Assembly (NCBI GenBank): GCA_039720395.1 | Contig: CM077824.1 | Coordinates: forward strand, 21,450,760 to 21,514,759 | Source of the DNA: Liquidambar formosana | Lineage: Eukaryota > Streptophyta > Magnoliopsida > Saxifragales > Altingiaceae | Direction: 5' to 3' | Length of the DNA stretch: 64,000 nucleotides | In this document: positions 11,641-23,672 of the stretch, piece by piece | How the letters are laid out: the number at the start of each line of letters is the position of its first letter | How positions within the stretch are numbered: position 1 is the first letter of the stretch | Position numbers and translations under genes: made by a program | Notes under the pieces: generated by a model | The model's database searches: none | The model's input: only the letters and a program-made list of their open reading frames with translations | Told to the model about the DNA's origin: nothing

Positions 11641-12738
11641 GGTTAATAGTAAACAAGAATTATATGAAGATATGGAAAAAGATTTTGAAAATTGGGAAAT
11701 ACCAAAAGTAAATCCCACAACAATATATAAAAAGGGAACATTTAACTTTAAAACTGATTATGTAATAAAAACTGTTGAACAAACTATTCCGTTTTCTTCT
11801 GATCATGAAACTATCCCATTGTTATCCAAACCAACTATTTTAAAACATCTAACAAAAAATTATAAATATGTACATTTTGGATGTGTACAAATAGCCCTTA
11901 AACCATTAACAAGAGATGGCCTAAAAGTCTCATTATTAATATGTCTAAGAGATGCTAGACATAGACAATTTACAGATTTCATTTTAGGATTAATAGAATC
12001 TAGTTTATGTAATGGTACGGTATATTTTGATTGTTATCCCAACTTCACAGATGGTTACATGATCCATCTATTTTACAATCTATAACATTAAACATTAAAA
12101 CACATGGATATGATATGGATAAAGGAGCTGCAGCAGTAGCTCTAGTATATCGATTATATTATAAGGTTATGCCAAGTATTATACCAAGAGCATTAAAAAT
12201 AAGTCCAAAAGGATATACAACATTAATACAAACACAATCTACTCATTCAAACATTGTAGTACCCCAGAGAATATCTTGGAATGAAGTATTACTAAAAGAC
12301 TGGTCCTTACTAGAAATAGTTCCCCCACAAGACCAAGAAAACAAAAAAAGTAGAACAAATAACACAACACCCAGATGGTTCAGTAGGAATTAGATTTACA
12401 CCAACTAGACAAGTTACGTTGAACATTACAGATTTTACTTCAAATACTTCTAAGCCGTATACACCAACTAGATCTTCATATTCTGCACCTAAACCAACAG
12501 CACTATATGAATCACAATTACTTTTCAGAACACCATCAGAAAGAATAACAGGGGTAAGAACAAATCCTCACAATATTTCCCAACCATGTTATATAGTTGA
12601 TACACCTAGCTTAGAAAATCCTGAAAACATGTCACCAACAAGATCAGATATGGAAGGACAAGATATGATCCACAAATTAATATGCTATCAAAAGAATCAA
12701 TATTTAAACTTAATCCAAATTTATTAAATAATTCTGTG
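11641..12738 (+). pseudogene. Pararetroviral movement protein, copy 2
   Basis: The N-terminal part of the viral polyprotein, beginning near ATG 11640 with open frame to 12085, then 12031-12393 and 12419-12727 in shifted frames. The core resembles 30K-superfamily movement proteins of Caulimoviridae, including a conserved NGTVYFDCYPNF stretch (12012-12047). In a virus this protein moves capsids through plasmodesmata. Frameshifts near 12050 and 12390 break it here. It is cut by the solo LTR at 12744. Confidence 0.7.
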
Positions 12739-12743
12739 TAAAC

Positions 12744-15700
12744 TGTCACAACCCATTTTTGCAACCGTAGCTAAGGTTTGTCATTTTATGTGTCTTTTTG
12801 TATCCTTTTTTAGTGTAGTATTTTGCATTGAGTTTCTGGGGCCTTGAGGACGATGTATATGAATTTTGGTTCAATTTGGAGTTGATCTTGAGGGTTAATG
12901 AGAACTTTTGCGATTTGAGGGGCATAATCGTCTTTTAGGTCACAAACTTTCCGTTTGACCTTGAAATGATCTCCGAGTTGTCCAACGAAGTTCATATAGA
13001 TACATTTGAGGTATTTATGGGTTCAATTCAATGAATTGATAGGTCGGGATTAAAATGGCTCAATATGGTTCAGGTTGGTTAAGAGACCCACTTCGGGTTA
13101 GCTTGAATCAGCTCATGATTTTCACTCCATTCCTATTCGTTTGACTTTGATTAGTCTTAATTTCATCCCCAAATGTGTTTAGGAAGGTTGAATTTCTAAT
13201 TGAAAGACATTCGGTGCAACCATGTGTGCATACCTAAGCTAAGTGACGGTGGTGCATAGCAGTTAGCTGCCTTTGTAAGACCTAACCATGCACGGGGCTA
13301 GGGTTTTTTGCCCTAAAGTGACTCAAATTACATTCTCTTTCAAAACATGGTCGTTTTGGCTTTCATTTTGTCAAAATTGGAGTTGATTTGGGCCTGAAAC
13401 ACATTTGGAAGCTGAAAGGGCCAAAATAGGAGAAAACATGACGAGGCCTCGGGTGACCACCCAGGCCTGAGCGGCTAACTGCCTGGGCCCAGGCTGGTAG
13501 CTGCCCAAGCTTAGGTGGTCACCCGAGCCACTTTCCTTTTTTGAGTGCTGAAGCGGATCCTTTCCTATTTGCTCGAACTATTCCGCCTCCAGCCGCCATT
13601 CCACTTTATTTTTAACCCTAATTGACCTACTTAAGTCCTAAGGAAGTCTCTAAGGACCCTTGGATCAATATCTAGGGTCTTAATCCCAACCATTGAGGGA
13701 TTCCCCTCAAACCCTATAAATACTCCTTTATAGTTTAACACTAGGGGAGGCACCCAGAGGCAATTACAACCATCTTTAAGGCATTTTAACCTAATTTTTG
13801 AGTGAGAGAATGAGAGAGAAAGCTTGAAAGAGGGGGCTGGAGTTTTGCTTGGAGGCTTAAAGGAGAGTGTTTCCAGCTATTCATAAGAAGAGAAGAAGAC
13901 TTTACAGCAGCAAAAAGGCTCCACCATAGGTATACTTTTCTCTCTTCTTCTCTTTTATTGAAATTAGGGTTTATGTCTAGAATAGTATTATTTCATATTC
14001 AAGGTTGAATTTTTATCATATGTTGATACTTTTATTGGTTAATAGATGTGATAAAAATGTCATTCATTGTTAGTTATGCATGCTATAGTGTTATTCCATA
14101 TGATTTTATGTATGTTTGTGATTCTAGGGTTTCTATTGTGCTGAAATTAGGGTTTTGCATAATTAGGGTTTCTATTGTGATAAAAGCCTATATTTTTATC
14201 ATGTGTTATTGCTTTTATGCATGATTAGAATATTGTTCATGATTGGTTTTGCATGCTATAGTGTTATTCCATGTGATTTTATTTATGTTGGTGATTCTAG
14301 GGTTTCTCTTGTGCTGAAATTGAGTTTTGCTTAGAATAGCTGTATTTTATGCTCAAGCTCGCACTTTTATCATTATGCATGATTAGAATGTCATTCATGA
14401 TTAGTTTTGCATGATATAGAGTTATTTCAAGTGAGTTAGAGCATAGTTGTGATTCCAAGGTTTCTATCATCCTTGTTTTAAGAAATTTGCATATAGCATA
14501 GTAGCTTAGGGTTTTTATTGTTGGATATGTACTGCATATAGAATGAATATGATATTTTCAGCATTCATATAGTGGATTTTAGGGTTTTTATGCATGTCAT
14601 GGTTCTAGGATCAAATTAGAGTTTATGATTGTTCACTATTTTTGTTGTTTGCATGTTTAGTGGATGAATATAGGCCTTAATACCATTCTGTCCAGATTTG
14701 TTTATTGTCCTTAATGTTATATTTCGAGCATTCATGGTAGTGGATTTTAGGGTTTATTGCATGTCATTGCATATAGGGTTGAATTAGGGTTTTGCTAGTT
14801 CATGATTTGTGTTGTTCACATGACTTATAGGTGATTTTAGGCCTTATCTCAATTCTGTCCAGATTTGTTTATTGTCATTATTGTCATGTTTTGAGCATGT
14901 GGTTGCCTTGGTTTCAGCATGATAATTGCTTGGTTGGAAACTAGTTTGGTTTGTTGGCATTTTTTGTGTATATCCCATGCAAATTGCAAGTGCTTGATAG
15001 GTACAAAACCATAGAATGTGGGATATAACAGGTGCAATTACCCCACCAATGTGGGGTAATTATTTTAGCTATAGCAAAATGAAATCTTCCAAATAAAGTA
15101 ATTACCTTATAAATAGGGTGGTTATTTTGACAGGTTATTTTTGCTCAAGGTAAGTAGGGTTTAAAGGTGCCCTAATTTACCTTTCCTTCCTTAAAACGTT
15201 CCTTTCTCCCTCCTAAGGTTATTTCCTAATAGGGGGATATGGTTGATTCTATAGTTTCCTTTCATAGAAAAATTCATTTTCAAATAAAAGTTTCTATCTT
15301 TACTTGAAATACCATATTTTCTAAAGATCTTTTGAGAATAATTTATCTTTAGAAACTCTTTTATTTATGGAAGGAAATTTAGGATTTACCATAAGCCTCT
15401 ATTAGGTTATAACCCTATTCCTTTCGAACTACATGAACTTTGATTCATGTATTTCTATACATGGTACGTAGGTGCTCTTCGTGAGGTTCAAGTCCGCCCT
15501 AGGATACTAAGTATCCTAGGTTTCCTTGTCCCCCTTCTTTTCTCTTTTTCTTTTATTTGCTTGCTTATGTGGATGAATGAATGGATGATATGCATGCTGT
15601 CTTGTAATGATAATTGATGATTTATGCATGTTTAAGACTTTGATTTAGCCCAATTAAATTAAGAGATCATATAGGGCGATATGGGTGTCTATAGGCTTTG

Positions 15701-15898
15701 CCTAGAACCTTCCCATATCGTAACTTAGCCTCCAAATTCACAATCTTTGATTTTCGAAAGATCTTTTCCCTTACCATTTTTTAAACATGGAGTCACTTGT
15801 TTTAGAAAATAAAACATTTTAGGGTTTTCCTTGTTTCCTTTAAAAAATGAGGTGGCGACTCCCTTTTTACCCGAGTTGGCCACTTTCCAGGGTCCACA
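12744..15898 (+). mobile_element. Solo LTR of a Tat/Ogre-type Ty3/gypsy element, plus strand
   Basis: It runs from TGTCACAACC to GGGTCCACA, 3155 bases, with no internal region. The flanks TAAAC (12739-12743) and CAAAC (15899-15903) form an imperfect 5-base target duplication. A TATA box (TATAAATA) is at 13715-13722. It shares short blocks with the complete Tat LTR: a TACGTAGG block near 15460-15500, a CAAGGTAAGT-like donor near 15148, and GGTGGCGACTCC at 15851-15862. It splits the viral polyprotein between 12738 and 15904. Confidence 0.8.
13448..13527. promoter_or_regulatory. GC-rich hairpin upstream of the solo-LTR TATA box
   Basis: CTCGGGTGACCACC (13448-13461) and GGTGGTCACCCGAG (13514-13527) are a perfect 14-base inverted repeat with a 52-base GC-rich loop. 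It lies about 190 bases before the TATA box. The same core recurs in the other Tat LTRs and near both antisense genes. Confidence 0.7.
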
Positions 15899-16479
15899 CA
15901 AACCATCCAAGAAGATATTAACAATTACAAACTTCAAAAGAAATTTCCTCTAAAAAATATACATCCAACTGAATTAGAAATTCTACAAGATCTACATATT
16001 GAATATTGTAATTATCACAAAATAAATTTAAAATTTTCTTTATGGTATCAAATATTTGCTAAAAGAAATTATAAAGTTAGTAATCTTCCCTTTTCACCCA
16101 AAACCATAAGTGTATAGACAAAAGAAATAACCAAGTGGAAAACTTCAGATAATAAAATTATACAAGTGGTACATCCTCCTTTAGAAAACATTCAAATAAA
16201 AGTAAGAGAAAATATGCTTACTGCCTCTCTATTTAAAGACTGTAATGCTTCTGCCATGACTTCTGAAGGAAAAAAGATTGTTGAAGAAAATAATTATACA
16301 AATCAACATTTACATACCATAGGAACACAATTAGACAGAATTGAATTAATTCAAGACCAAATATATACAAATACTAAACCTAAGAATGAAAACCACTTAA
16401 CACCAAGTACATCATATTTTCAAATTCCAAAAACTTAACCTATAAAATCTCCTCTCCTCTTTAAACCACATCAAATACC
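15899..16479 (+). pseudogene. Pararetroviral coat-protein N-terminal part, copy 2
   Basis: This continues the viral polyprotein between the solo LTR and the Tat element. It is mostly open but has an in-frame stop near 16115 and another at 16436-16438. The sequence carries on, after removing the Tat element, at 46668. Confidence 0.7.
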
Positions 16480-17184
16480 TGTCACACCCCATTTTTGTCA
16501 CCTTAGCTAGGACATATCATTTCATGTAGGATTTTGAATCCTTTTTGAGTCTAGTCTTTTGCATTGAGTTTCTATAGCATTGAATATCATGTGTATGAAT
16601 TTTGAAGTGATTTGGAGTTCATCTCGATAGTCAATAAGAACTTTTGCGACTTCAAGGGCATAATCGTCTTTTAAGCCGTATATTTTCCATTTGACCTTGG
16701 AATGAATCCCGAGTCATCCCATCAAGTTCATATGGTTATATAGAGTCCATATATAGGTTCAATTTCATGAATTAATGGTTTAAGATCAATTCGGCTCGTA
16801 ATGGTTCGGGTTGGCTAAAAGACCCTTTCTTGGTTTGCTCAAATTGACTCATAAGACCCAACCAATTTTCTCTCAATTAACTTCAATTGGGCTTTATTTA
16901 TGTCCTAAACATGTTTAGAAAGATCAATTTTCGATTGGGAAAGCATTCGGTTCGACCTCGTGTACAAACCCAGCTTAGCGACGGTGAAGCACCATGGTTA
17001 ACCACCTTTGTAAAACCCAACCATACACCCATGGTTGAGGATTTTTGTCCCCAAATACTTAAAAATGTGTTCCCCTTCGAAACACGGTCGTTTTGGCTTT
17101 TATTTCGTCAAAATCGGACTTAATTTTAGCATTTTAGGACTTCTACAGCAAGTGGGAGTCAAAACCGGAGAAAAAATAGAGGAC

Positions 17185-17222
17185 CCTCGAGTAACCGTCC
17201 AGGCCTAGTTGGTCACCCGAGG
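17185..17222. promoter_or_regulatory. GC-rich hairpin in the 5' LTR
   Basis: Left arm CCTCGAGTAACC faces right arm GGTCACCCGAGG around 14 bases, about 190 bases upstream of the TATA box at 17409. The 3' LTR keeps CCTCGGGTAACC at 44403, so the A in the 5' copy is probably a later change. Confidence 0.65.
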
Positions 17223-17408
17223 AGTCCTTCTTTAAGTCAAACTCTAACTCTTCTATCCCTCTTTTGACGGTTTCCTCCACCAAAACAACTTGTCTGAGCT
17301 GAGGAGTGTGTAGGTTTGAGTTGTTTGAGCACCAAGAGAGTCTCTAATAGCCCTAGGATCATTATTTAGTGAATTAATCCTAGCCATTGGTTTAGGGGGT
17401 CAGTTCTC

Positions 17409-17416
17409 TATATAAA
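17409..17416 (+). promoter_or_regulatory. TATA box of the Tat 5' LTR
   Basis: TATATAAA followed by GGAC, 930 bases into the LTR. The same box is at 44627-44634 in the 3' LTR. Confidence 0.7.
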
Positions 17417-19348
17417 GGACATGATATTCAGCACATAGGGGAGGTTAATTGCACTTTACACTTAGAGAGAGAGGGAGCTACGAGTTTGGAGAGCTAGAAG
17501 GACTTCAAGAGGAGGCTCTTCAACCCCAAGCAAGCAAGGAAACAAGAGGTTTGAAGACAAGGAAGAGTCTACAAGAGGTAAGCCTATCCCTTTAGTGCTA
17601 AACATGAATTCTCTGCTTCTCTTTCTTCTTCTTCTTCTATGGTAGTTCTAGTGCATGATATAGCTCCACATGTTAGGTTAGTTCCATGTTTTTAGGATAG
17701 TATATGAATGATTTTAGGATAGTTTATGGCTTTATATGCTTGATAATCCCTGGTTTACCAAGGATTTGATAGCCTGATTCGCTCTATCTTCTTAAATCAT
17801 ACATAGTTCACATGTTTAGGTTGCTGTGATAGTTATCATATGTTGATGTTCCTGTTAGTTAATATATGCTATATGAATGATATTCATGATAATTTGAGCA
17901 TGCCTTAGAGTCGTTTCATAGGTTTTAATGCATAGTTGTGAGATTAGGGTTTCGATAACCCTGAATTCGCATAGGTCTTATACAGCATGCTTAGCTTAGC
18001 TTTTTGAGTTGTTGCTCATCATAGTCATTCTATATATGCTGCATATAGTTGAATCATGCTAGGTTTGCATTCATATAGTATATTTTACAGGGTTTTTGGA
18101 GATATTATCCTTTTCTAAGGATAATTATCCTTTTCGTTGAGTAAGGTTTTGCATGAGAGCCTTCTGTGATGTGTTTAAGCATGAAATCACTTCTATTGTG
18201 TTCTAGGGTATATATTTTACGTAGGATATGCTGATTGCACCTCCCCATAACGACTTTCTTACGTGAAATTATCTTAGGATAGTTTCGCTTAAGAAAGCTC
18301 GCCGTAAGGAGGCCTATTTTCATATTTTACATGAAATATCATCTTTTTGGTTAGAATGAGCTTTGTTATCATGTTTATTGATGTTATTGGAGTCTCCCAT
18401 GCTTGTTAGTGTGTCTTTCATAGGTTTTTATGCATGTTATTCGAGTCATTGCATGTAGGATTGAGTTAGAGTCCTTAGTTATTCATTATTCTTGTTATGT
18501 GCATGATAGATGGATGATTTTAGGCCTTGTTAAGGTTCTGTCCAGATTTGCATATTGCTTTCTTTGCATGATTTGGTGCACTTGTAAGAGTGCAAACAGG
18601 TACAATGCTTGTCCTATTGCAAATAGGGCTGCTATGGTCTGAAATGGCTAATGTTTGGAGCTTGTGCGCTCAGGTAAGTAGGGTTTGAAGGTGCCCCAAT
18701 TCACCTTTCTTTTTCTTTCTTTTCTCTTCTCCCTCCTAGGGTTACTTCTTAATACAAGCTTATGGTAATCATCAAAGGTTTCCTTCAATAATAAATTCTG
18801 GTTTTCATCAAGGTTTTCCTCTTATGGAAGTTTTCTGTTTTGGATTAAACCAATATATTTTCAAATAAGGAAACCTAGGGTTTTTACCATAGGTTTGTAT
18901 TAGGTTGTAACCCTATTCTTTTCGAACTACGTGAACTTTGATCCATGTATTTCGCTGCATGGTACGTAGGCGCTCTTCGTGAGGCTCAAGTCCGTTCTAG
19001 GATCCAAGTATCCTAGGCTTTTTTCTTTTCTTTTCTTTTTTCTGTTTTGTTTTATTTGAGTGATTGTGCATGAGATGATTGGATGAAATATATGATATGC
19101 ATGCTGCCTTGTGATGATATATGATGATATTTGAGTGGAAAAGATATTAAGTTAGCCCAATTAAATTAAGAGACCAATTCGGGCGATGTGGGTGCCTATG
19201 GGCTTTTGCCCAGAACCTTCCCACGTCGTAACTTAGCCCCCGAATCCAATTTTCTGGTTTCAAAGACTTTGCTTTTCCTTTAATGGAGTCATGTGGTTTT
19301 GAAAATAAAACATTTTTGTGGTTTTCCTCTTTTCCCTAAAAAATGAGG

Positions 19349-19358
19349 TGGCGACTCC
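19349..19358 (+). promoter_or_regulatory. PBS-like decamer inside the LTR
   Basis: TGGCGACTCC, identical to the first ten bases of the PBS at 19444. The same decamer sits near the 3' end of the other LTRs, at 46576-46585, 15853-15862 and 8512-8521 (minus). Confidence 0.6.
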
Positions 19359-19443
19359 CTTTTTGTTTGTTGTCTTTAAACTCCTTATATGATTTTTGCC
19401 AAACCCTTGTGGGCTCCGCGCGCTTTTCCGTGGGTTCACAGTT

Positions 19444-19461
19444 TGGCGACTCCACTGGGGA
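19444..19461 (+). other. Primer-binding site of the Tat element
   Basis: TGGCGACTCCACTGGGGA lies three bases after the 5' LTR end. It begins with TGG, pairing with a tRNA CCA end. The sequence fits the tRNA-Arg-type PBS described for Ogre elements; the tRNA identity is from memory. Confidence 0.75.
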
Positions 19462-20198
19462 TGTCGAGGGCTAGACTCATTTAATTTGATTGGGCTAAAT
19501 TAATTTCTTATTATTAATTAAAATCAATCACATTGCATTCGCTTGATTGTGTGCTTTCATTTATTGCATTGTGTGCGCTACTGTTGCATGATCACTCAAT
19601 TGTCCCTCGATGTATCCTTGCCAACTGATAGCCTAGTTCGACCTTGGTTTTCCTGATTCCATGTGTTGGGCGAAGCTATCAAACCTCTCTTGCCAAGTAC
19701 CCTTGGGTATATCAAATGGACCAATCACGTACTGCTGGACCCACGCGACATTCCTGATGTCACATGTGGTTAGGTATAAAGATTGGTAGAAGCAAAGTTG
19801 AGGACCCTAGCCTACCCTCTTAAAAGAAAGAATTGCATGTAATGGGCCTTCTAGGACACCGTTGGATCACCTATATGCACACACGTTGTTGTGATGATAT
19901 GCTGCCGTGTTTGTGATGTGTTGCCATGCTTTGTTGATTGAGTGGGTAATTAAGGGAGACTTTACATCTTACATCCTTAATACGTACCTTTCCCCATGAC
20001 CCCTGTAAGGGTAATTGGTTAAGAGAACTAATTAAGGGTATATGTTGCAAAGATTTTGAGATAATTATGGAAGCTTAGGATGGACCCTTAGGCTGAAAAA
20101 TTGAGTATTTACCCTATGTTAGAGGGAGAGACGTGCTGGCTTGGATCCGCGATCAACAAGGGCGCCTAGTCAGTGCTGATTCCATCACTAAGTCGGAT
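19462..20198 (+). other. Tat leader between PBS and gag
   Basis: About 740 bases without a substantial ORF. The gag frame is open upstream of the first ATG from 20133. I see no extra ORF1 such as some Ogre elements carry before gag. Confidence 0.5.
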
Positions 20199-21935
20199 AT
20201 GGCTGAAGAAAGAACTAGCAACCGGGGTTTCAACCTTGAGGCCGCTTTGAAAGCTATCATGGAGAAGCTTGATCACACCACCCAGGTATCCGAGACTGCA
20301 CTCAAGTTAGCTCAAGACCTTCAACAGAAGAACTCTAAACCTGAATCTAGGGCTCGTGTCACTGATAACAATCAAGGATCCAATGAGTCTGAATCCGCTG
20401 AGGAACCATTAGGAGAAGGGGGAGAACTACCCAAGACCAAGAAAGGGGAAACCAAAGCCACATCAAGGGAGAGCTCAACCGTCCTGGCAAACAAGGTCGA
20501 GGCTTTAGAACGAACTCTGAAGGGAATCCGCAGGTCTGATGATATGGTGGACATCCGCACTTTGTCCTTGTTCCCGAAGGCTCGCATCCCGTTACAATTC
20601 AAGATGCCGGAGTTGGAAAAATTCAATGGAATAGGCTGTCCTAAAACCCACCTCAAGATGTATGTGCGAGCTGTGCACCCTCGAGGGGCGAACGATGAGT
20701 TATTGGCTCAAATGTTTCATGAGTCATTAGCGAGTTCCGCCTTGAAATGGTTTTTGTCATTAGAGGAGAACAGAACCAAGACTTGGGAGGATGTGTGCAA
20801 TGCATTCACGGATCATTACAAATATAACACTGAAGTGGATGTCACGCGAAGGGATTTGGAAACCACTAAGCAAGGGGTTAACGAGACTTTCTCCGCCTTC
20901 ATCACTAGGTGGAGACAAAAGGCTTCCAAGATGACAGACAGACCGAATGAGGAAGAACAGATTCAGTTGGTGGTGAAGAACTTGCTGCCCGTATATCACA
21001 AGCATCTCTTTGCTCATTACTTTCCGAATTTCAAGGCTCTTGTTGGGGCTGGCACACAAGTTGAAGATGCAATCGCCGATGGAACAATCAAAACGGAGGA
21101 GATCCAAAGGAGTCGAAGGACAAACTTTGGAGGAAAACCCAATGCTGAGGTCAATACCATTACCCAACCCACTCGCCCTTTCTCCCTAAATGACTCCACC
21201 TCACCTCGCCAATTCACCGAGCTATATATGCCACTCGAAAGAGTCTTTGAAAAGCTGAGAAGCCGTGACCTCCTGAAACCCCTCGACCCAAGGCCTCCAC
21301 CAAACCCATTGCCCAAGAACTACAATGAAAATGAATATTGCAAGTTCCACCAATCCAAAGGCCATCTAACCAACCGTTGTTACCGCCTCCGCCATGAAAT
21401 CCAAGATTTGCTCGACAAGCAGATCATTTCACCACCCACCGCACCAAATCGCCCAAATGTCACTAGAAATCCCCTCCCCACTCACAATATGCCTCCTCCC
21501 AACAACATAAATGCCATCGAGCTATGCTCGTCCCAATCCCGTCAACCCATAAGGCGGTACACGCCGCTTCCCATGACCTTGACCCAGGTTTTCCACCAAT
21601 GTTGTGATAAAGGGCTTATATTGCCATGCCATTCAAAGCCAAGGCCTTCGACTCCTCACCAATTCTGTTTGTACCATCAGGCGCCCGGACATGATACGGA
21701 GGATTGTGTTATACTGAAAAAGGTAGTTCAAGACCTTATTGATCAAAAGGTTTTGGTATTGCCAAAGAAGTCCATGCAGCGACAATTGAGAGAAAGGTTC
21801 GAGGCAGGAGATCCTAAAGTGGGTTTGTTGGGAGAGTCGTCCGGAAAGTTTGATTACTATGTACTCTATCCCGACCCCATCCCTGATGAGCCTATAATCC
21901 CCACAGGTTGGGATGAGTTGCCAGAGGAAGTCTAA
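20199..21935 (+). CDS. gag: Tat gag polyprotein (intact ORF)
   Basis: A 578-residue product from ATG 20199 (MAEERTSNRGF). The frame is open from a GTG at 20133, but ATG is the more likely start. After a charged N-terminus with a short predicted helical stretch comes the retrotransposon Gag domain (about 20590-21090, including the ALKWFLSLEE and TWEDVCNAF motifs), which forms the virus-like particle. Two unusual knuckles follow at 21339-21380 and 21665-21707. Both are CX2HX4HX4C rather than CCHC. The stop TAA directly abuts the ATG of the protease ORF (TAAATGG), so the next ORF may be reached by reinitiation or readthrough. Confidence 0.85.
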   Translation: MAEERTSNRGFNLEAALKAIMEKLDHTTQVSETALKLAQDLQQKNSKPESRARVTDNNQGSNESESAEEPLGEGGELPKTKKGETKATSRESSTVLANKVEALERTLKGIRRSDDMVDIRTLSLFPKARIPLQFKMPELEKFNGIGCPKTHLKMYVRAVHPRGANDELLAQMFHESLASSALKWFLSLEENRTKTWEDVCNAFTDHYKYNTEVDVTRRDLETTKQGVNETFSAFITRWRQKASKMTDRPNEEEQIQLVVKNLLPVYHKHLFAHYFPNFKALVGAGTQVEDAIADGTIKTEEIQRSRRTNFGGKPNAEVNTITQPTRPFSLNDSTSPRQFTELYMPLERVFEKLRSRDLLKPLDPRPPPNPLPKNYNENEYCKFHQSKGHLTNRCYRLRHEIQDLLDKQIISPPTAPNRPNVTRNPLPTHNMPPPNNINAIELCSSQSRQPIRRYTPLPMTLTQVFHQCCDKGLILPCHSKPRPSTPHQFCLYHQAPGHDTEDCVILKKVVQDLIDQKVLVLPKKSMQRQLRERFEAGDPKVGLLGESSGKFDYYVLYPDPIPDEPIIPTGWDELPEEV

Positions 21936-23503
21936 ATGGAAGAGATCGACACAATCACATGGGATGACCTCATGGGTGATGTAGGTGAGATTGATGATAT
22001 GTGGGTGAGTGATGACGAGGTAGAGCACATAACTAGAGGAGGTCGCCATTTCAAGCCTCCGCATCTAGAATCTGACAACCCATTGGGGGACTTGGAAGGT
22101 AATCGCCACCTCGACCTACAAGAAGAGGAGGATGAAGTGCTTAGGCAATTGAGAAAGACTAATGCCAACATCACCATATGGGGTTTGCTCATGGCCTCTT
22201 ACAAGCACCGTCAGACTATCTTGAAGTTGCTCAACCAGATACAGGTTCCTGTTGACACATCTCCAGAAAATTTGGTGAACTTGGTGAATCCAACCTCGAA
22301 GAACTCAACCATTGTGTTCTCAGAGGCAGACCTACCTAAAAGTGGACCTAGCCATTCACAAGCCATGTACATCACTGTCGACACCATGGGAAAGAGGGTT
22401 CCGACAGTCCTAATCGACAATGGTTCCGCTCTTAATGTGTGCCCTCTCAGAACTGCCACCGTTTTGGGATTGGATCCTACCAACTTCATGCCATCCGGGC
22501 AAACAGTGAGAGCCTATGATAACACCTGCAGAGAGATGATTGGAGTGGTCACTTTGCCGCTGATTATGGGGCCTACAGAATTCAGAGTGGAGTTCCAGGT
22601 GCTGGACGTCCCGTCGTGCTTCAACCTCTTGTTGGGGAGACCTTGGATTCATCCTGCAGGGGCTGTCCCTTCTTCATTGCACCAAAAAGTCAAGTTCCCT
22701 TATGAAGGGGCCATCGTCACACTTCAAGGTGATTATGACTTAAAGTCGTCGGGGGTACCCATTTGCGAGATCAAGCCCGAGCCCGTTGGTGCACCATTGT
22801 CTGGGTTCGAGTATGTTCAATGCATAGAGAAAGAGCCGGAACAGAGAGAGTTGATACCTCTCGACTTTTGCCCTCATGGCAATTTGCATGTGGGGAACAT
22901 CATGAAGAAAATGAGTTTCTTCCCAGGCATGGGACTAGGACGCCGTCAGTAAGGCATACCGGCATCCGTTCAGAGCCGCATTGTCACCTATACCTTCGGA
23001 TTGGGGTATGAGCCTTCCAAAAAGGACCATATGGAGATGTTGCAGAGAAGCAGAGAAAGGGTCAAAGCAAAAGTAGAAGGAAGGGCGCCAGATATCCGAA
23101 TCTCGCCATACCGACCTACCTTGAATGGTTACTTTGTTAAGGAAGGGGAGGACTTCCTATTCTGTGGATTCCCCGAACCATCCATTGACAAAGCAACTAA
23201 GGCGAGAGTTCCAGGGTTTGAGATATTCTTTACTGAGTGGTATCCCATCACTGCTATAATGGTTGATGATGAAGCAATCAATGATGACTATTGGGAAGAG
23301 AAGAGTAAGGACTGGGCAGAACAGATGGATTCGGAAGCCATGGTTACAATGTTTCAAGATATGGTTCTTGCTGTAGAGGAATCGGATCTCGAGTGTTCTT
23401 CAATTCACCATGCAGCCGTGCCGCTCCTTAATTGGCATCTTGAAGAGGGTATCATTGCAGAAGTTCTTGAGGGCGAGGATCTCGACTTACCTGATAGTAG
23501 TTT
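21936..23503 (+). pseudogene. pro: Tat protease and G-patch region
   Basis: This starts at ATG 21936, touching the gag stop. A retropepsin-type protease core shows the catalytic IDNGSA at 22413-22430 and the LLLGRPWIH segment at 22630-22656. A glycine-rich G-patch-like motif (GMGLGRRQ ... GLGYEPS, 22927-23020) follows, as known from Tat elements. One in-frame TAA at 22950-22952 lies inside the G-patch, and the same frame continues to 23507. The simplest origin is CAA to TAA. The last codons run into the donor of a short intron. Confidence 0.8.
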
Positions 23504-23672
23504 GTAGGTTCCTTAGTAGCTTGTTTTAGCTTTCTTTTCAAATAAAGTGTGTCCGCCTAGCCCACCTTGTGGAGTTAGGAGTCGTTTCCTAGTTGTGGCA
23601 CATGTGTTTTCTTTTCTTTGTTTTGTTTTGTTAGTTCATTCAATAAAGTGTGTTTCTTTTCATTATTTGTAG
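23504..23672 (+). other. Probable Ogre-type intron between protease and RT
   Basis: Donor GTAGGT (23504-23509) and acceptor TTATTTGTAG (ending 23672) enclose 169 T-rich bases with a good polypyrimidine tract. Unspliced, the protease frame ends at TAG 23505-23507 and RT lies in another frame. Spliced, a split Phe codon joins the two frames exactly. Ogre elements are known to have a spliced intron here. Two copies of AATAAAGTGTGT lie inside. Confidence 0.65.

Larger units (their letters stand above)
16480..19440 (+). repeat. Tat element 5' LTR
   Basis: 2961 bases, 10 shorter than the 3' LTR owing to one 9-base and one 1-base gap. TATA box TATATAAA is at 17409-17416, with predicted transcription start about 30 bases on. 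A GC-rich hairpin lies at 17185-17222. A consensus 5' splice site (AAGAG/GTAAGCC) at 17578 and another (CAG/GTAAGT) at 18674 suggest a leader intron inside the LTR. A T-rich, intron-like stretch with recurring AGGGTTT motifs lies between them. Confidence 0.9.

Noticed and set aside
12744..15898. Possible complete small retrotransposon
   Set aside because: Only one LTR is present with no PBS, internal coding region or second LTR, so it is a solo LTR. Its target duplication has one mismatch.
20133..20198. Upstream extension of the Tat gag ORF
   Set aside because: The extension begins at GTG. The ATG at 20199 is the better start, although the extra codons cannot be excluded.
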